DNA of 64,000 nucleotides from Chitinophaga vietnamensis (GTDB lineage: Bacteria > Bacteroidota > Bacteroidia > Chitinophagales > Chitinophagaceae): NCBI RefSeq assembly GCF_902167635.1, contig NZ_CABHMS010000001.1, forward strand, positions 620,001 to 684,000, in the 5' to 3' direction. The notes below the pieces were generated by a model. The model made no database searches. It was not told where the DNA came from and was given only the letters and a program-made list of their open reading frames with translations. Below, piece by piece: positions 1 through 7,968 of this stretch (position 1 is its first letter; each line of letters begins with the position of its first letter). The position numbers and the translations under genes were made by a program.

Positions 1-1002
1 CCTTGCGAAGCACTGGCGTATAAGTTCTTCAACAATTCGCAACCTGTTGCACAATTCGGTGACAGCTCCTTCGTGTTTGACCTCGGCGATGGTACGCCGC
101 CCGCATACGTAGGCCCCTCGAAGTTCCCCTATGCGCATGCTTATGGCGCGCCAGGCATCTATAATGTGAAGCTCACCCTTGTAGATACTAATTTCTGTAA
201 TGCACCGCAAACAGAAACGATCCCGCTGCGTGTAGCCAAAGACGTGAAAGCACAGTTTGTGATGCCCGATACCGTTTGCGTGGGCACGCAGGTGAAGATC
301 AATAACACCACCCTTGGCGGTGAGAGCTTCACCTGGACTTTCGGCGATGATCATTCCACCTCTACCGATCCTTATCCTGTGCATACTTTCAATACGCCCG
401 GATTGTATGACATTACACTGGAAGTGGTAGATAACAATACTTGTAATAAAACGGACAAGCTGACCAAACAGGTGCTGGTGGCGCCTATGCCGGCGCCAGA
501 CTTCAGTTTCGTGCCTACCAAACCGGTGGAAAATACGCCGGTTACCTTCACCAACCTGTCGGTATCAGCTACCAGCTATCTCTGGAACTTCGGCGATGGG
601 GATACCTCTTCGAAGGTGAACCCGGTGCACCAGTATAATAAAACCGGTACCTATACCGTGTGTCTCAGCGCTACTAACCCTGAAGGCTGTACGAAACCGA
701 TCTGTAAGGATGTGAGTGCGATCGTGGTGCCGCTGTATGATGTGCCGAGTGCATTTTCTCCGAACAACGATGGTATGAATGATGTTTTCTACGTGAAGGC
801 ATTCGGTGTAACCAAATTCAACCTGAAGATATTCAACCGCTGGGGGCAGCTGATATTTGAAAGCTCTGACCCGCGGATAGGCTGGGATGGCCGCTATAAA
901 GGTGTAGTGCAGCCGATGGATGCTTACGCATACGTGGTGAATATAGAATTTACAGATGGAACGAAAGCCAACAGATCAGGAAGTGTAACCTTGTTAAGAT
1001 GA
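1..1002 (+). CDS. PKD-repeat protein with T9SS type B sorting domain (5' end outside window)
   Basis: The reading frame is open from base 1, so the N-terminus and signal peptide lie upstream of the window. At least three PKD-like repeats are visible, with cores such as FTWTFGDD and YLWNFGDGD. They are followed by a gliding-motility (CHU_C) type C-terminal domain with AFSPNNDGMNDVFYVKAFG, IFNRWGQLIF and the terminal VTLLR. Such proteins are exported by the type IX system and held at the cell surface, often as large adhesins. A PorP/SprF gene starts 6 bp downstream, the usual partner for type B cargo. The family call is secure. The ligand is unknown. Confidence 0.9.
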   Translation, partial: PCEALAYKFFNNSQPVAQFGDSSFVFDLGDGTPPAYVGPSKFPYAHAYGAPGIYNVKLTLVDTNFCNAPQTETIPLRVAKDVKAQFVMPDTVCVGTQVKINNTTLGGESFTWTFGDDHSTSTDPYPVHTFNTPGLYDITLEVVDNNTCNKTDKLTKQVLVAPMPAPDFSFVPTKPVENTPVTFTNLSVSATSYLWNFGDGDTSSKVNPVHQYNKTGTYTVCLSATNPEGCTKPICKDVSAIVVPLYDVPSAFSPNNDGMNDVFYVKAFGVTKFNLKIFNRWGQLIFESSDPRIGWDGRYKGVVQPMDAYAYVVNIEFTDGTKANRSGSVTLLR

Positions 1003-1008
1003 TGAGCC

Positions 1009-2031
1009 ATGAAGCAGATAGTTAAACTAACGGCCGGATTGATAGTATTGTTAACCGCTGCCATGAACGGCGCAGCGCAGGACCTGCATTTTTCGCAGTT
1101 CTTTAATTCGCCGTTGACCACCAACCCCGCTAATACCGGTTTTATTCCCGATGGCAATTACAGGCTGGGCATCAATTTCCGCGATCAGTGGGCTTCTGTG
1201 CCGGTGCCTTACCGCACCATGTCGGCCTTCGGGGATGCACAGCTGTTCCGCGATAAGCTCACCTATGGCTGGGTAGGTATCGGCGCCGTGGTGCTGCGCG
1301 ATGTGGCCGGCAGCGGCAACCTCAGCTCCACCAAAGGATACGCTTCCATCGCTTACCATCAACTGCTGGGGCAGAGCAGTTTGTTGTCGCTGGGCTTCAA
1401 CGCCGGTTCTGCCAACAAACGGGTAGATATCACCAAGCTCACTTTCGGGGATCAGTGGAATGGAAAATTCTTTGATGCTGCCGTGCCCACTGCCGAACCT
1501 TTTGCACAAACCAGTATCAACTATTTCGATCTGCAGGTAGGGATGAACTATGCTTACTTTCCTACAGACAATATCTATATCAATGCCGGTGCATCCGTGC
1601 AGCACGTGAACACGCCCCGCGAAACATTCTATGCAGGCGATAACAAGGTGCCGAGGCGTTTTATCGGCTTCCTGAATGCCAGTCTGAAGATGAGCGATAA
1701 GGTGATCATTAACCCGGCCGCCTATTATACCAAGCAAGCCAATACCAGTGAGTTCATGGTGGGCCTGAACGCTGCCTACAATCTCTCCGGCGATGGCCAG
1801 AAGCAAGGATTTGGCGGTATTTACTATCGCGGCGCCGATGCCGCTGTTTTCCTCGTAGGTTACCAGATCAGCAATGTGAAGATGATGTTCAGTTACGATG
1901 TCACCACCTCTTCCCTGGCATCGGCCAACAGCCGCCGTGGCGCTTATGAAATAGGCATTATTTACACTGGCCTGTATCGCAACCGCGCCTTCGGCAGCGC
2001 GATCAGGTCTACCATCTGCCCTTCTTTTTAA
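1009..2031 (+). CDS. PorP/SprF family type IX secretion-associated outer membrane protein
   Basis: The product has 340 residues with a signal peptide (about residues 1-23, ending AAQ) and the family N-terminal signature DLHFSQFFNSPLTTNPANTG. PorP/SprF proteins are predicted outer membrane beta-barrels. They help secrete or anchor T9SS cargo with type B C-terminal domains; SprF is needed for SprB in Flavobacterium. The gene lies 6 bp after the PKD/type B gene, so the two are almost certainly co-transcribed and work as a pair. A second paralog sits at 20086-21117 on the other strand. The ATG at 1009 puts the signal peptide directly at the N-terminus. Confidence 0.92.
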   Translation: MKQIVKLTAGLIVLLTAAMNGAAQDLHFSQFFNSPLTTNPANTGFIPDGNYRLGINFRDQWASVPVPYRTMSAFGDAQLFRDKLTYGWVGIGAVVLRDVAGSGNLSSTKGYASIAYHQLLGQSSLLSLGFNAGSANKRVDITKLTFGDQWNGKFFDAAVPTAEPFAQTSINYFDLQVGMNYAYFPTDNIYINAGASVQHVNTPRETFYAGDNKVPRRFIGFLNASLKMSDKVIINPAAYYTKQANTSEFMVGLNAAYNLSGDGQKQGFGGIYYRGADAAVFLVGYQISNVKMMFSYDVTTSSLASANSRRGAYEIGIIYTGLYRNRAFGSAIRSTICPSF

Positions 2032-2068
2032 ATTGATCACCGGGTTATTACCTACGCCGGCTTTTGAT

Positions 2069-2076
2069 TACTTTTG
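2069..2076 (+). promoter_or_regulatory. Bacteroidota -7 box TACTTTTG, 4 nt before the start codon
   Basis: The box matches TAnnTTTG at every defined position and ends four bases before the ATG at 2081. In the Bacteroidota consensus the start site lies a few bases after this box, so transcription would begin at or near the A of the ATG and give a leaderless mRNA. No convincing -33 TTTG is visible. Confidence 0.6.
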
Positions 2077-2080
2077 TTAT

Positions 2081-3490
2081 ATGACCACATTCAATAAAGT
2101 AACGGCTGCCCATGTGGCGGCCTTACGCGAGATAACAGGCGCATCATACGTATTAGCGGATGAGGAAAGCCTGAACCGTTATGCACAGGATGAGACTGAA
2201 GACCTTCACTACCTGCCGGAAGTAGTGGTGAAGCCGGATACTACTGAACAGGTAAGTAAAATTATGCAGCTTTGTAACCGCGAGCTGCTGCCTGTAACGC
2301 CCCGTGGCGGCGGCACCGGCCTGAGTGGTGGCGCGCTGGCGCAATATGGCGGCGTGTTGATCTCTATGGAACGTTTTAACCGCATCACACAGATCGATGA
2401 ACGTAATCTGCAAGTGATTACCGAGCCTGGCGTGATCACAGAAGAATTACAAAATGCGGTAAAAGAGAAAGGATTATTTTATCCCCCGGACCCGAGCAGC
2501 CGCGGCACCTGCTTCATTGGAGGTAACATCGCTGAAAACTCCGGTGGCCCCAAGGCCGTGAAATACGGTGTGGTAAAGGATTACGTGCTGAACCTCGAAC
2601 TGGTGCTGCCCAATGGCGAGGTGATCTGGACGGGCGCCAACGTGCTTAAAAATGCTACGGGCTACAATCTCACACAGCTGGTAGTGGGCAGCGAAGGCAC
2701 ACTGGGCATCGTTACGAAGATCGTGCTACGCCTGATACCCTTGCCTAAACACGACCTGCTGATGCTGGTGCCTTTCCGCAGCGCGGAAAACGCCTGTGCC
2801 GCCGTGAGCGCCATTTTCAGGGCAGGGTACACGCCCTCGGCAATGGAATTCATGGAACGTGATGCACTCGACTGGGTCACAAAATATGTACAGGGAAGTA
2901 CGGTGAAGATAGAAGATGATATACAGGCGCATTTGCTCATAGAAGTAGATGGTAATTACCCCGAAGTATTGATGCAGGAGATGGAAGGCATCGCCGGCAT
3001 TGTAGAAGGATTTGATATCGGGGAGATATTATTTGCGGAAGATCATCAGCAGAAAGAAGAGCTGTGGAAACTGCGCCGGCGTGTAGCCGAAGCCGTTAAG
3101 GCCAATTCGGTGTACAAGGAAGAAGATACCGTGGTGCCCCGCGCTGAATTACCGGCGCTGCTAAAAGGCGTGAAGGAAATAGGCCAGCAGTATGGCTTCC
3201 ATTCTGTTTGCTATGGCCATGCCGGCGATGGCAACCTGCATGTAAACATCATCCGTGGCGACCTGCCGGAAGAAAAATGGAACGGCACCCTGAAAGACGG
3301 TATCCGCGAGATATTCAAACTGGTGAAAAAACTCAATGGTACGATCTCCGGTGAGCACGGCATTGGCCTGGTGCAGAAGAACTACATGGATATCATCTTC
3401 GATGCTACTTCCATGTCGCTCATGAAACAGATCAAGCAAATATTTGATCCCAATAATATCCTGAACAGAGGTAAAATCTTTGACTGCTAA
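2081..3490 (+). CDS. FAD-binding oxidase of the GlcD/D-lactate dehydrogenase family
   Basis: The product has 469 residues. The N-terminal FAD-binding type 4 (PCMH) domain shows TPRGGGTGLSGGA near residues 85-97 and PDPSSRGTCFIGGNIAENSGG. The C-terminal FAD-oxidase domain ends with the CYGHAGDGNLHVN and GEHGIGLVQK motifs, where metal-binding histidines usually lie. The family oxidises 2-hydroxyacids such as glycolate, D-lactate or D-2-hydroxyglutarate. The substrate cannot be told from sequence. The frame stays open to a TTG at 2033, but the -7 box at 2069 and family length favour the ATG at 2081. It probably shares a transcript with the next gene, 13 bp away. Confidence 0.88.
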   Translation: MTTFNKVTAAHVAALREITGASYVLADEESLNRYAQDETEDLHYLPEVVVKPDTTEQVSKIMQLCNRELLPVTPRGGGTGLSGGALAQYGGVLISMERFNRITQIDERNLQVITEPGVITEELQNAVKEKGLFYPPDPSSRGTCFIGGNIAENSGGPKAVKYGVVKDYVLNLELVLPNGEVIWTGANVLKNATGYNLTQLVVGSEGTLGIVTKIVLRLIPLPKHDLLMLVPFRSAENACAAVSAIFRAGYTPSAMEFMERDALDWVTKYVQGSTVKIEDDIQAHLLIEVDGNYPEVLMQEMEGIAGIVEGFDIGEILFAEDHQQKEELWKLRRRVAEAVKANSVYKEEDTVVPRAELPALLKGVKEIGQQYGFHSVCYGHAGDGNLHVNIIRGDLPEEKWNGTLKDGIREIFKLVKKLNGTISGEHGIGLVQKNYMDIIFDATSMSLMKQIKQIFDPNNILNRGKIFDC

Positions 3491-3503
3491 ACATCACCAA
3501 CAC

Positions 3504-4082
3504 ATGAAACGTCTGATCATTGTTCTTCTTTTCCTGGCAGGCGCGCAGCTGGCGCATGCACAGTATTATAAAACGGATACTGCCCGCAGGGGATTCGATC
3601 GTTCCCGGCTGATCCTGGGAGGCTCGCTGGGCCTGGTTTTCGGCGATATCACCAATGTGGATGTCTCTCCGCTGGTAGGTTACCGCTTCAATGATTATAT
3701 CGCGGCAGGTGTGAACGTTAATGCCCAGTATGGCAGCTATCGCGTTAGGGATGGCTATGGCAATACCTACTCCAAAGATCAGTACACGATCTTCGGCGGC
3801 GGTATCTGGGGCCGTGTATATCCCATCCAGCAACTGTTTGTGCACATCCAGCCCGAATATAATTTCGTGAACCAGAAAACAACCTTCTATCAGGCTTCCC
3901 CTAAATATTCGGTGAACAGCAACTACGGCGTGCCGAGCCTCCTCGTGGGCGCCGGCTATACGCAAGGCATCGGTGGCCGTGTAGGTATCAGCTTCTCTAT
4001 CTTGTACGACGTGATACAGGATGGCCGTTCGCCTTATCGCAACAGCCTGATCTATCGCGCCGGCGCAGGTTTCGGATTCTAG
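3504..4082 (+). CDS. outer membrane beta-barrel protein, unknown role
   Basis: This 192-residue protein has a clear signal peptide (MKRLIIVLLFLAGAQLAHAQ). After it come alternating Gly/Tyr-rich strands, typical of small eight-stranded barrels (LILGGSLGLVFG, GVNVNAQYG, FGGGIWGRVYP, FVHIQPEYNF, SLLVGAGYT). The last residues GAGFGF end in an aromatic, a barrel-assembly signal. The ATG at 3504 is preferred over upstream in-frame starts because it begins the signal peptide. The gene is 13 bp downstream of the GlcD-like gene. No specific function can be assigned. Transcription probably ends in the long hairpin that follows. Confidence 0.75.
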   Translation: MKRLIIVLLFLAGAQLAHAQYYKTDTARRGFDRSRLILGGSLGLVFGDITNVDVSPLVGYRFNDYIAAGVNVNAQYGSYRVRDGYGNTYSKDQYTIFGGGIWGRVYPIQQLFVHIQPEYNFVNQKTTFYQASPKYSVNSNYGVPSLLVGAGYTQGIGGRVGISFSILYDVIQDGRSPYRNSLIYRAGAGFGF

Positions 4083-4172
4083 TCACGCAAAGCAGCATAA
4101 GCAGCAAAGCAGCAAAGAATGAGGTATCCTCTTTATTCTTTGCTGCTTTGCTGCTTATGCTGCTTTGCGTGA
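4083..4172. repeat. perfect 38-bp inverted repeat (long hairpin) after an outer membrane protein gene
   Basis: Bases 4083-4120 are the exact reverse complement of 4135-4172. The 14-base spacer 4121-4134 holds its own GAGG/CCTC mini-stem. The arms repeat short GCAAAGCAGC-like words. The element starts one base after the stop codon of the upstream gene. It could work as a strong transcript end or 3'-end stabiliser, although no long T-tract follows. Confidence 0.9.
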
Positions 4173-4227
4173 ATATTATCCTCGTGTTAAATGTTTATAA
4201 ATGCTAAACTTTATTTTACCAACGTAT

Positions 4228-4235
4228 TATCTTTG
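4228..4235 (+). promoter_or_regulatory. -7 box TATCTTTG for the phosphonatase-like gene
   Basis: A perfect TAnnTTTG lies 23 bases before the ATG at 4259, in the AT-rich spacer that follows the long hairpin. It would drive the 4259-6087 gene pair. No clear -33 TTTG is seen at the expected distance. Confidence 0.65.
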
Positions 4236-4258
4236 CCCTGCAAAATAATTTAACTCAG

Positions 4259-4936
4259 ATGGGAATACAGTTAGCCGTTTTTGATATTGCAGGTACCACC
4301 CTGCACGATGAATCCAATGTAGCATTGGTATTGCAGCAAGCGATTGCCACTGCCGGCGTGCAGGTGACCTTGGAAGAAGTGAATGAAGTGATGGGATACG
4401 CCAAACCTTACGCGATCCGTTACCTGTTGCAGCAAAAGAACGATGCACGTTACAGCGATGATACCTTTATCTCTCAATTGCACAGCCGCTTCGTAGCGGA
4501 TATGAAAGCGCATTATGCCAACAGCCCGATCGTAAGGGAAAAAGAAGGCGTATCTGAAGTATTTGCCGCGCTCCGCGCAAAAGGCATCAAAGTGGCGCTG
4601 GACACAGGTTTCGACCGCGATATCACCAACGTGATCCTGGAAAGGACCGGCTGGCAGCAGCAAGGCCTGATCGATGCCGTAGCTACCAGCGATGAAGTGC
4701 CCTATGGCCGTCCTTATCCGTATATGATCTATCGTATCATGGAGGAGCTGGAAATACGCAGCATTGCGCAGGTAGCCAAGATCGGCGATACCATCTCCGA
4801 CCTGGAAGAAGGCACCAACGCGGGTTGCAGCCTGGTAGCAGGAGTTACCACCGGCGCCTACTCCCGCGAAGAACTGGAGAAAGGCCCGCACACCCACCTG
4901 GTGGCTAATCTCAGCGAATTACTCTCTATTATCTGA
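4259..4936 (+). CDS. phosphonatase-like HAD hydrolase
   Basis: The product has 225 residues. HAD motif I is FDIAGTTL with Asp9 as the expected nucleophile; phosphonoacetaldehyde hydrolase (PhnX) has the same DxAGTT pattern. Motif IV is GDTISDLEEGTNAG, and the stretch VPYGRPYPYMIYRIM resembles VPAGRPYPWM of PhnX. Lys49 in MGYAKPYAIR aligns with the Schiff-base lysine of Bacillus PhnX, so C-P bond cleavage is chemically plausible. The FAD oxidoreductase 20 bp downstream is the usual partner of this subfamily (TIGR03351 with TIGR03364), proposed to handle an aminoethylphosphonate-like compound. The exact substrate is not known. Confidence 0.82.
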   Translation: MGIQLAVFDIAGTTLHDESNVALVLQQAIATAGVQVTLEEVNEVMGYAKPYAIRYLLQQKNDARYSDDTFISQLHSRFVADMKAHYANSPIVREKEGVSEVFAALRAKGIKVALDTGFDRDITNVILERTGWQQQGLIDAVATSDEVPYGRPYPYMIYRIMEELEIRSIAQVAKIGDTISDLEEGTNAGCSLVAGVTTGAYSREELEKGPHTHLVANLSELLSII

Positions 4937-4956
4937 TCGTTCCGTAATCATAGCAT

Positions 4957-6087
4957 ATGCAACAACAACAGGCAGATGTAGCCGTCATCGGCGCAGGCAT
5001 CGTAGGATTGGCCACCGCTTACAAGCTGGCAAAAAAAGGAAGGAAAGTAGTATTGTTTGAACGCAACAGCCGCGCCATCAGCGCATCTATCCGCAACTTC
5101 GGACTGGTATGGCCGATCGGGCAAACCGCCGGCAAGATGTACGACCGCGCCATGCGCAGCCGCGCCACCTGGAAAGAGCTGGCAGCAGCCACCGGCCTGC
5201 AATGCAACGAAACAGGATCCCTGCACCTCGTATACGAAAAAGATGAACTGGCCGTACTGGAAGAATTTGTAGCCGCCGCTCCCGGCAATGGTTATCTCTG
5301 CGAACTCATCACATCCTCCAATATCGACAAGTATACAAAGGCAGTGAAAAAAGATGGCCTGCTCGGCGCTATGTGGAGCCCTACCGAAATGACGGTAAAC
5401 CCGCGCCAGGCAAGCGCTGCGATCGCCGCCTATCTCGAAGATAAAATGAATGTGACCACTCGTTTCAACACCGCAGTAAATGGTATCAGCATGCCTTTTA
5501 TCGAAACGAAAGATGAAAAGTGGAAAGTGGACGAAGTATATGTTTGTAGTGGGGCCGACTTTGAAACACTGTACCCTGCCGTGTTTGCAGCCGCGCCACT
5601 CACCAAATGCAAATTGCAGATGATGCGCACCATCCCGCAGCCAGGCAACTGGCAGCTGGGACCCGCACTCTGCGCCGGTCTTACCCTGCTGCACTACGCC
5701 GCCTTCAATTCCTGCCAAACGCTCGATGCCGTGAAACAACGTGTGGAAAAGGAAATGCCGGAATATATGCAATGGGGCATCCACCTGTTGATATCACAGA
5801 ATGGCGCAGGAGAGCTGACCATCGGTGATTCGCATGAATATGGTCCGGACTTCGAACCATTCGACAAAGCCTTTATCAACGATCTTATCCTCAAATACAT
5901 GCACACTTTCCTGCAAGCGCCTACATACACGATCCAGGAACAATGGCATGGCATCTATCCCAAACTGAAGAACGGACAAACAGATCTCGTACTCTCGCCA
6001 GAAAAAAATGTGACCATCGTGAATGGCCTTGGTGGCGCGGGTATGACCTTGTCTTTCGGTCTGGCAGATGAAGTAGCAGGGATGTAA
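4957..6087 (+). CDS. DAO-family FAD-dependent oxidoreductase, phosphonate-associated type
   Basis: The product has 376 residues. An N-terminal dinucleotide-binding fold (VAVIGAGIVGLATAYKLAKK, then the acidic end VVLFER) is followed by a D-amino-acid-oxidase-like domain and a C-terminal GLGGAGMTLSFGLA FAD-closing motif. The N-terminal pattern SIRNFGLVWPIGQ fits the TIGR03364 group, which sits next to phosphonatase-like hydrolases. The expected role is oxidative deamination, or N-dealkylation, of an aminophosphonate. The aldehyde formed would go to the hydrolase encoded just upstream. That pathway is inferred from family and synteny. No phosphonate transporter is seen nearby. A terminator follows the stop codon. 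Confidence 0.8.
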   Translation: MQQQQADVAVIGAGIVGLATAYKLAKKGRKVVLFERNSRAISASIRNFGLVWPIGQTAGKMYDRAMRSRATWKELAAATGLQCNETGSLHLVYEKDELAVLEEFVAAAPGNGYLCELITSSNIDKYTKAVKKDGLLGAMWSPTEMTVNPRQASAAIAAYLEDKMNVTTRFNTAVNGISMPFIETKDEKWKVDEVYVCSGADFETLYPAVFAAAPLTKCKLQMMRTIPQPGNWQLGPALCAGLTLLHYAAFNSCQTLDAVKQRVEKEMPEYMQWGIHLLISQNGAGELTIGDSHEYGPDFEPFDKAFINDLILKYMHTFLQAPTYTIQEQWHGIYPKLKNGQTDLVLSPEKNVTIVNGLGGAGMTLSFGLADEVAGM

Positions 6088-6112
6088 ATTTTTAATGATT
6101 GCTGTTTTTTAC

Positions 6113-6146
6113 AGGGATGCCGGCATTTACCGGCGTCCCTTTTTAT
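6113..6146 (+). terminator. intrinsic terminator after the FAD oxidoreductase gene
   Basis: AGGGATGCCGG (6113-6123) pairs with CCGGCGTCCCT (6130-6140) through one T-G wobble. The loop is 6 bases and TTTTTATT follows. It ends the 4259-6087 transcript. Confidence 0.8.
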
Positions 6147-6490
6147 TGCATGGGTACTTAGTGTACGCATGATAAATTTAAATTAGGTAATTGCGCAAAT
6201 AAGTGATAAATTAAATTCAGATTAAAAACGTTATGAAAACATTCGTCGGTTAACGCGATAGTAACCCTCATGTTTCAGCAATAAATCATTCGAATCAGCC
6301 AGCTTTAGCAACGTTTCTGCAGCAATGTTTATAACAGTGCTGCACGTTCATAACGTGTTAAATGTAAAGCAGGTTTCTTTCAAGTTACCTGCTTTTTTGG
6401 CTTTATGCGCCTGTAATCCAATAATTGCATAATTTACAGCATCATCAATTATGGATGAGGACATTAACCGCATAAAAAATTTAGCATCGC
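6147..6490. other. AT-rich gene-free spacer before the LOG-family gene
   Basis: No credible protein gene is present in these 344 bases. The main content is a possible structured RNA ending in a terminator (6228-6398, listed separately). A 15-codon frame starts at 6451 and overlaps the start of the next gene; it has no sign of being real. No perfect TAnnTTTG box was found, so the promoter of the next gene is not located. Confidence 0.5.
6228..6398 (+). ncRNA. candidate structured RNA or leader with intrinsic terminator
   Basis: ACGTTATGAA (6228-6237) is the exact complement of TTCATAACGT (6347-6356) and would close a region of about 130 nt. Inside are GCAGCA/TGCTGC (6319-6324 with 6338-6343), a GGTTA/TAACC hairpin, and an alternative AAACATT/AATGTTT pairing. 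A terminator-like hairpin follows: AAGCAGGT (6367-6374) with ACCTGCTT (6387-6394) and six Ts. This fits a free small RNA or an attenuated leader of the gene at 6491. I do not recognise the family, and no promoter box is obvious. Confidence 0.35.
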
Positions 6491-7189
6491 ATGAATGATA
6501 CATTAAAGAACCTCAAAGAAAGAGACTGGACGGAAACGAGGGCGCATTCAAGCTGGCAGATCTTCAAGATCATGGCAGAATTTGTTGATGGCTTTGAATC
6601 ATTGGCCAAGATCGGCCCCTGCATTTCAATATTTGGTTCTGCACGTACTAAACCCGGCAACCGTTATTATGACCTGGCAGAAGAAATTGCGTCACGACTG
6701 GCAGAAGAAGGCTTCGGTATCATCACTGGTGGCGGCCCCGGCGTAATGGAAGCGGCCAACAAAGGCGCGCAGGCAGCCAAAGGCAAATCGGTAGGCGCTA
6801 ATATCACCTTGCCGCATGAACAATATCCTAACCCTTACATCGATAACGACAAACGACTCAACTTCGATTATTTCTTCGTTCGCAAAGTAATGTTCACCAA
6901 ATACTCTCAAGGTTTCATCATGATGCCCGGCGGCTTTGGTACCATGGACGAATTTTTTGAAGTGGCCACCCTCATCCAGACTAAAAAAATGGAAGAAACA
7001 CCGATGGTGCTCGTAGGCCGCGAGTATTGGAGTGGCCTGCTGGAATGGATGCGCACGGTGATGGAAGAGAAAGAACATAACATCGGGCCCGATGATCTCG
7101 GCCTCCTCAAATTGTTCGATACCGCCGATGAAGTAGTGGAATACTTCCGCGTTTTCTACACGACCAACAAACTCAGACCTAACTTCTAA
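6491..7189 (+). CDS. LOG-family nucleotide phosphoribohydrolase (TIGR00730-type Rossmann protein)
   Basis: The product has 232 residues. It contains the GGGPGVMEAANKGA motif near residue 80 and the family hallmark PGGFGTMDEFFE near residue 145. LOG proteins hydrolyse nucleoside 5'-monophosphates at the N-glycosidic bond (cytokinin riboside monophosphate in plants and some bacteria). Many bacterial members were once misnamed lysine decarboxylases. The bacterial substrate in vivo is uncertain. Its leader region holds the possible structured RNA at 6228-6398. A strong hairpin follows the stop codon, so it is probably transcribed alone. Confidence 0.88.
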   Translation: MNDTLKNLKERDWTETRAHSSWQIFKIMAEFVDGFESLAKIGPCISIFGSARTKPGNRYYDLAEEIASRLAEEGFGIITGGGPGVMEAANKGAQAAKGKSVGANITLPHEQYPNPYIDNDKRLNFDYFFVRKVMFTKYSQGFIMMPGGFGTMDEFFEVATLIQTKKMEETPMVLVGREYWSGLLEWMRTVMEEKEHNIGPDDLGLLKLFDTADEVVEYFRVFYTTNKLRPNF

Positions 7190-7200
7190 AGCATACACGG

Positions 7201-7248
7201 AATTAAACGTTGCTGCGCCGCATAAATCCGGAGCGGCAACGTTTAATT
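7201..7248. terminator. hairpin between the LOG gene and the O-methyltransferase gene
   Basis: AATTAAACGTTGC (7201-7213) pairs perfectly with GCAACGTTTAATT (7236-7248). The A/T ends of the stem give T-rich tails in both directions. Confidence 0.75.
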
Positions 7249-7266
7249 ATTTATACGCTTTTTCTT

Positions 7267-7274
7267 TAGCTTTG
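7267..7274 (+). promoter_or_regulatory. -7 box TAGCTTTG for the O-methyltransferase gene
   Basis: A perfect TAnnTTTG ends 14 bases before the ATG at 7289. It is the likely start of the 7289-9405 transcript. Confidence 0.65.
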
Positions 7275-7288
7275 CAGAAATTTTATAT

Positions 7289-7930
7289 ATGGAGCTGATA
7301 CCCGTGGCGGTGGAAGAATTTTCAGAGAAATATACCACCCCGGAAAGTGAGGTGCTGTACAAATTACACCGGGAAACTTATCTGAAAGTGGAGCTGCCAC
7401 ACATGCTGAGCGGGCATGTACAGGGTCAGTTACTGAGCATGGTGAGCCATATGATACGCCCGCAACGTATCCTTGAACTGGGCACCTACACCGGGTATTC
7501 GGCCATCTGCCTGGCCGCCGGACTACAGCCAGGCGGCATTTTGCACACGATAGATATCAATGAAGAGCTGGAAACCATGTGCAAAAAATATTGGGACGCT
7601 ACCGGCAACACCACAAAAATTAAAATGCATATCGGCAAAGCCGCTGACATCATACCCACGCTGAGCGAGACTTTCGACCTGGTATTCATCGATGCGGACA
7701 AAGCAGGATATGTGCACTATTATGATCTGATCTGGGAGAATTTACGCCCCGGCGGATTTATACTCGCGGATAATGTATTGTACCACGGTCAGGTGCTGCT
7801 CCCTGAAAACGAGCAGGGAAGCCAGGCCCGCGCGATGATTGCATTTTGTGAGAAGGTATTGGCAGATGACCGCGCAGAACAGGTATTACTCACTATCCGT
7901 GATGGTGTGCTGTTGATCAGGAAGAAATAG
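7289..7930 (+). CDS. class I SAM-dependent O-methyltransferase (COMT-like)
   Basis: The product has 213 residues, the usual size for the methyltransferase 3 family (YrrM, caffeoyl-CoA and catechol O-methyltransferase types). Motif I is LELGTYTGYSAICLA near residue 68. The metal and substrate-binding region is FIDADKAGYVHYYD, followed by ADNVLYHGQV. These are Mg2+-dependent O-methyltransferases. Bacterial members act on small catechols or on tRNA wobble hydroxyuridines (TrmR), and sequence alone does not choose between them. The glucosaminidase gene starts 38 bp later and may share the promoter. Confidence 0.88.
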   Translation: MELIPVAVEEFSEKYTTPESEVLYKLHRETYLKVELPHMLSGHVQGQLLSMVSHMIRPQRILELGTYTGYSAICLAAGLQPGGILHTIDINEELETMCKKYWDATGNTTKIKMHIGKAADIIPTLSETFDLVFIDADKAGYVHYYDLIWENLRPGGFILADNVLYHGQVLLPENEQGSQARAMIAFCEKVLADDRAEQVLLTIRDGVLLIRKK

Positions 7931-7968
7931 TCGCAGCACTTTACAAAGCCCATTAAATTCAACGATAC

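Noticed and set aside
1051-2040. 329-codon open frame on the minus strand
   Set aside because: It mirrors the PorP/SprF gene at 1009-2031, which has a signal peptide and family motifs. The antisense product has no recognisable domain.
6451-6498. 15-codon frame before and overlapping the LOG-family gene
   Set aside because: Any AT-rich spacer gives such frames. No promoter, conservation or attenuator-type codon run is visible.
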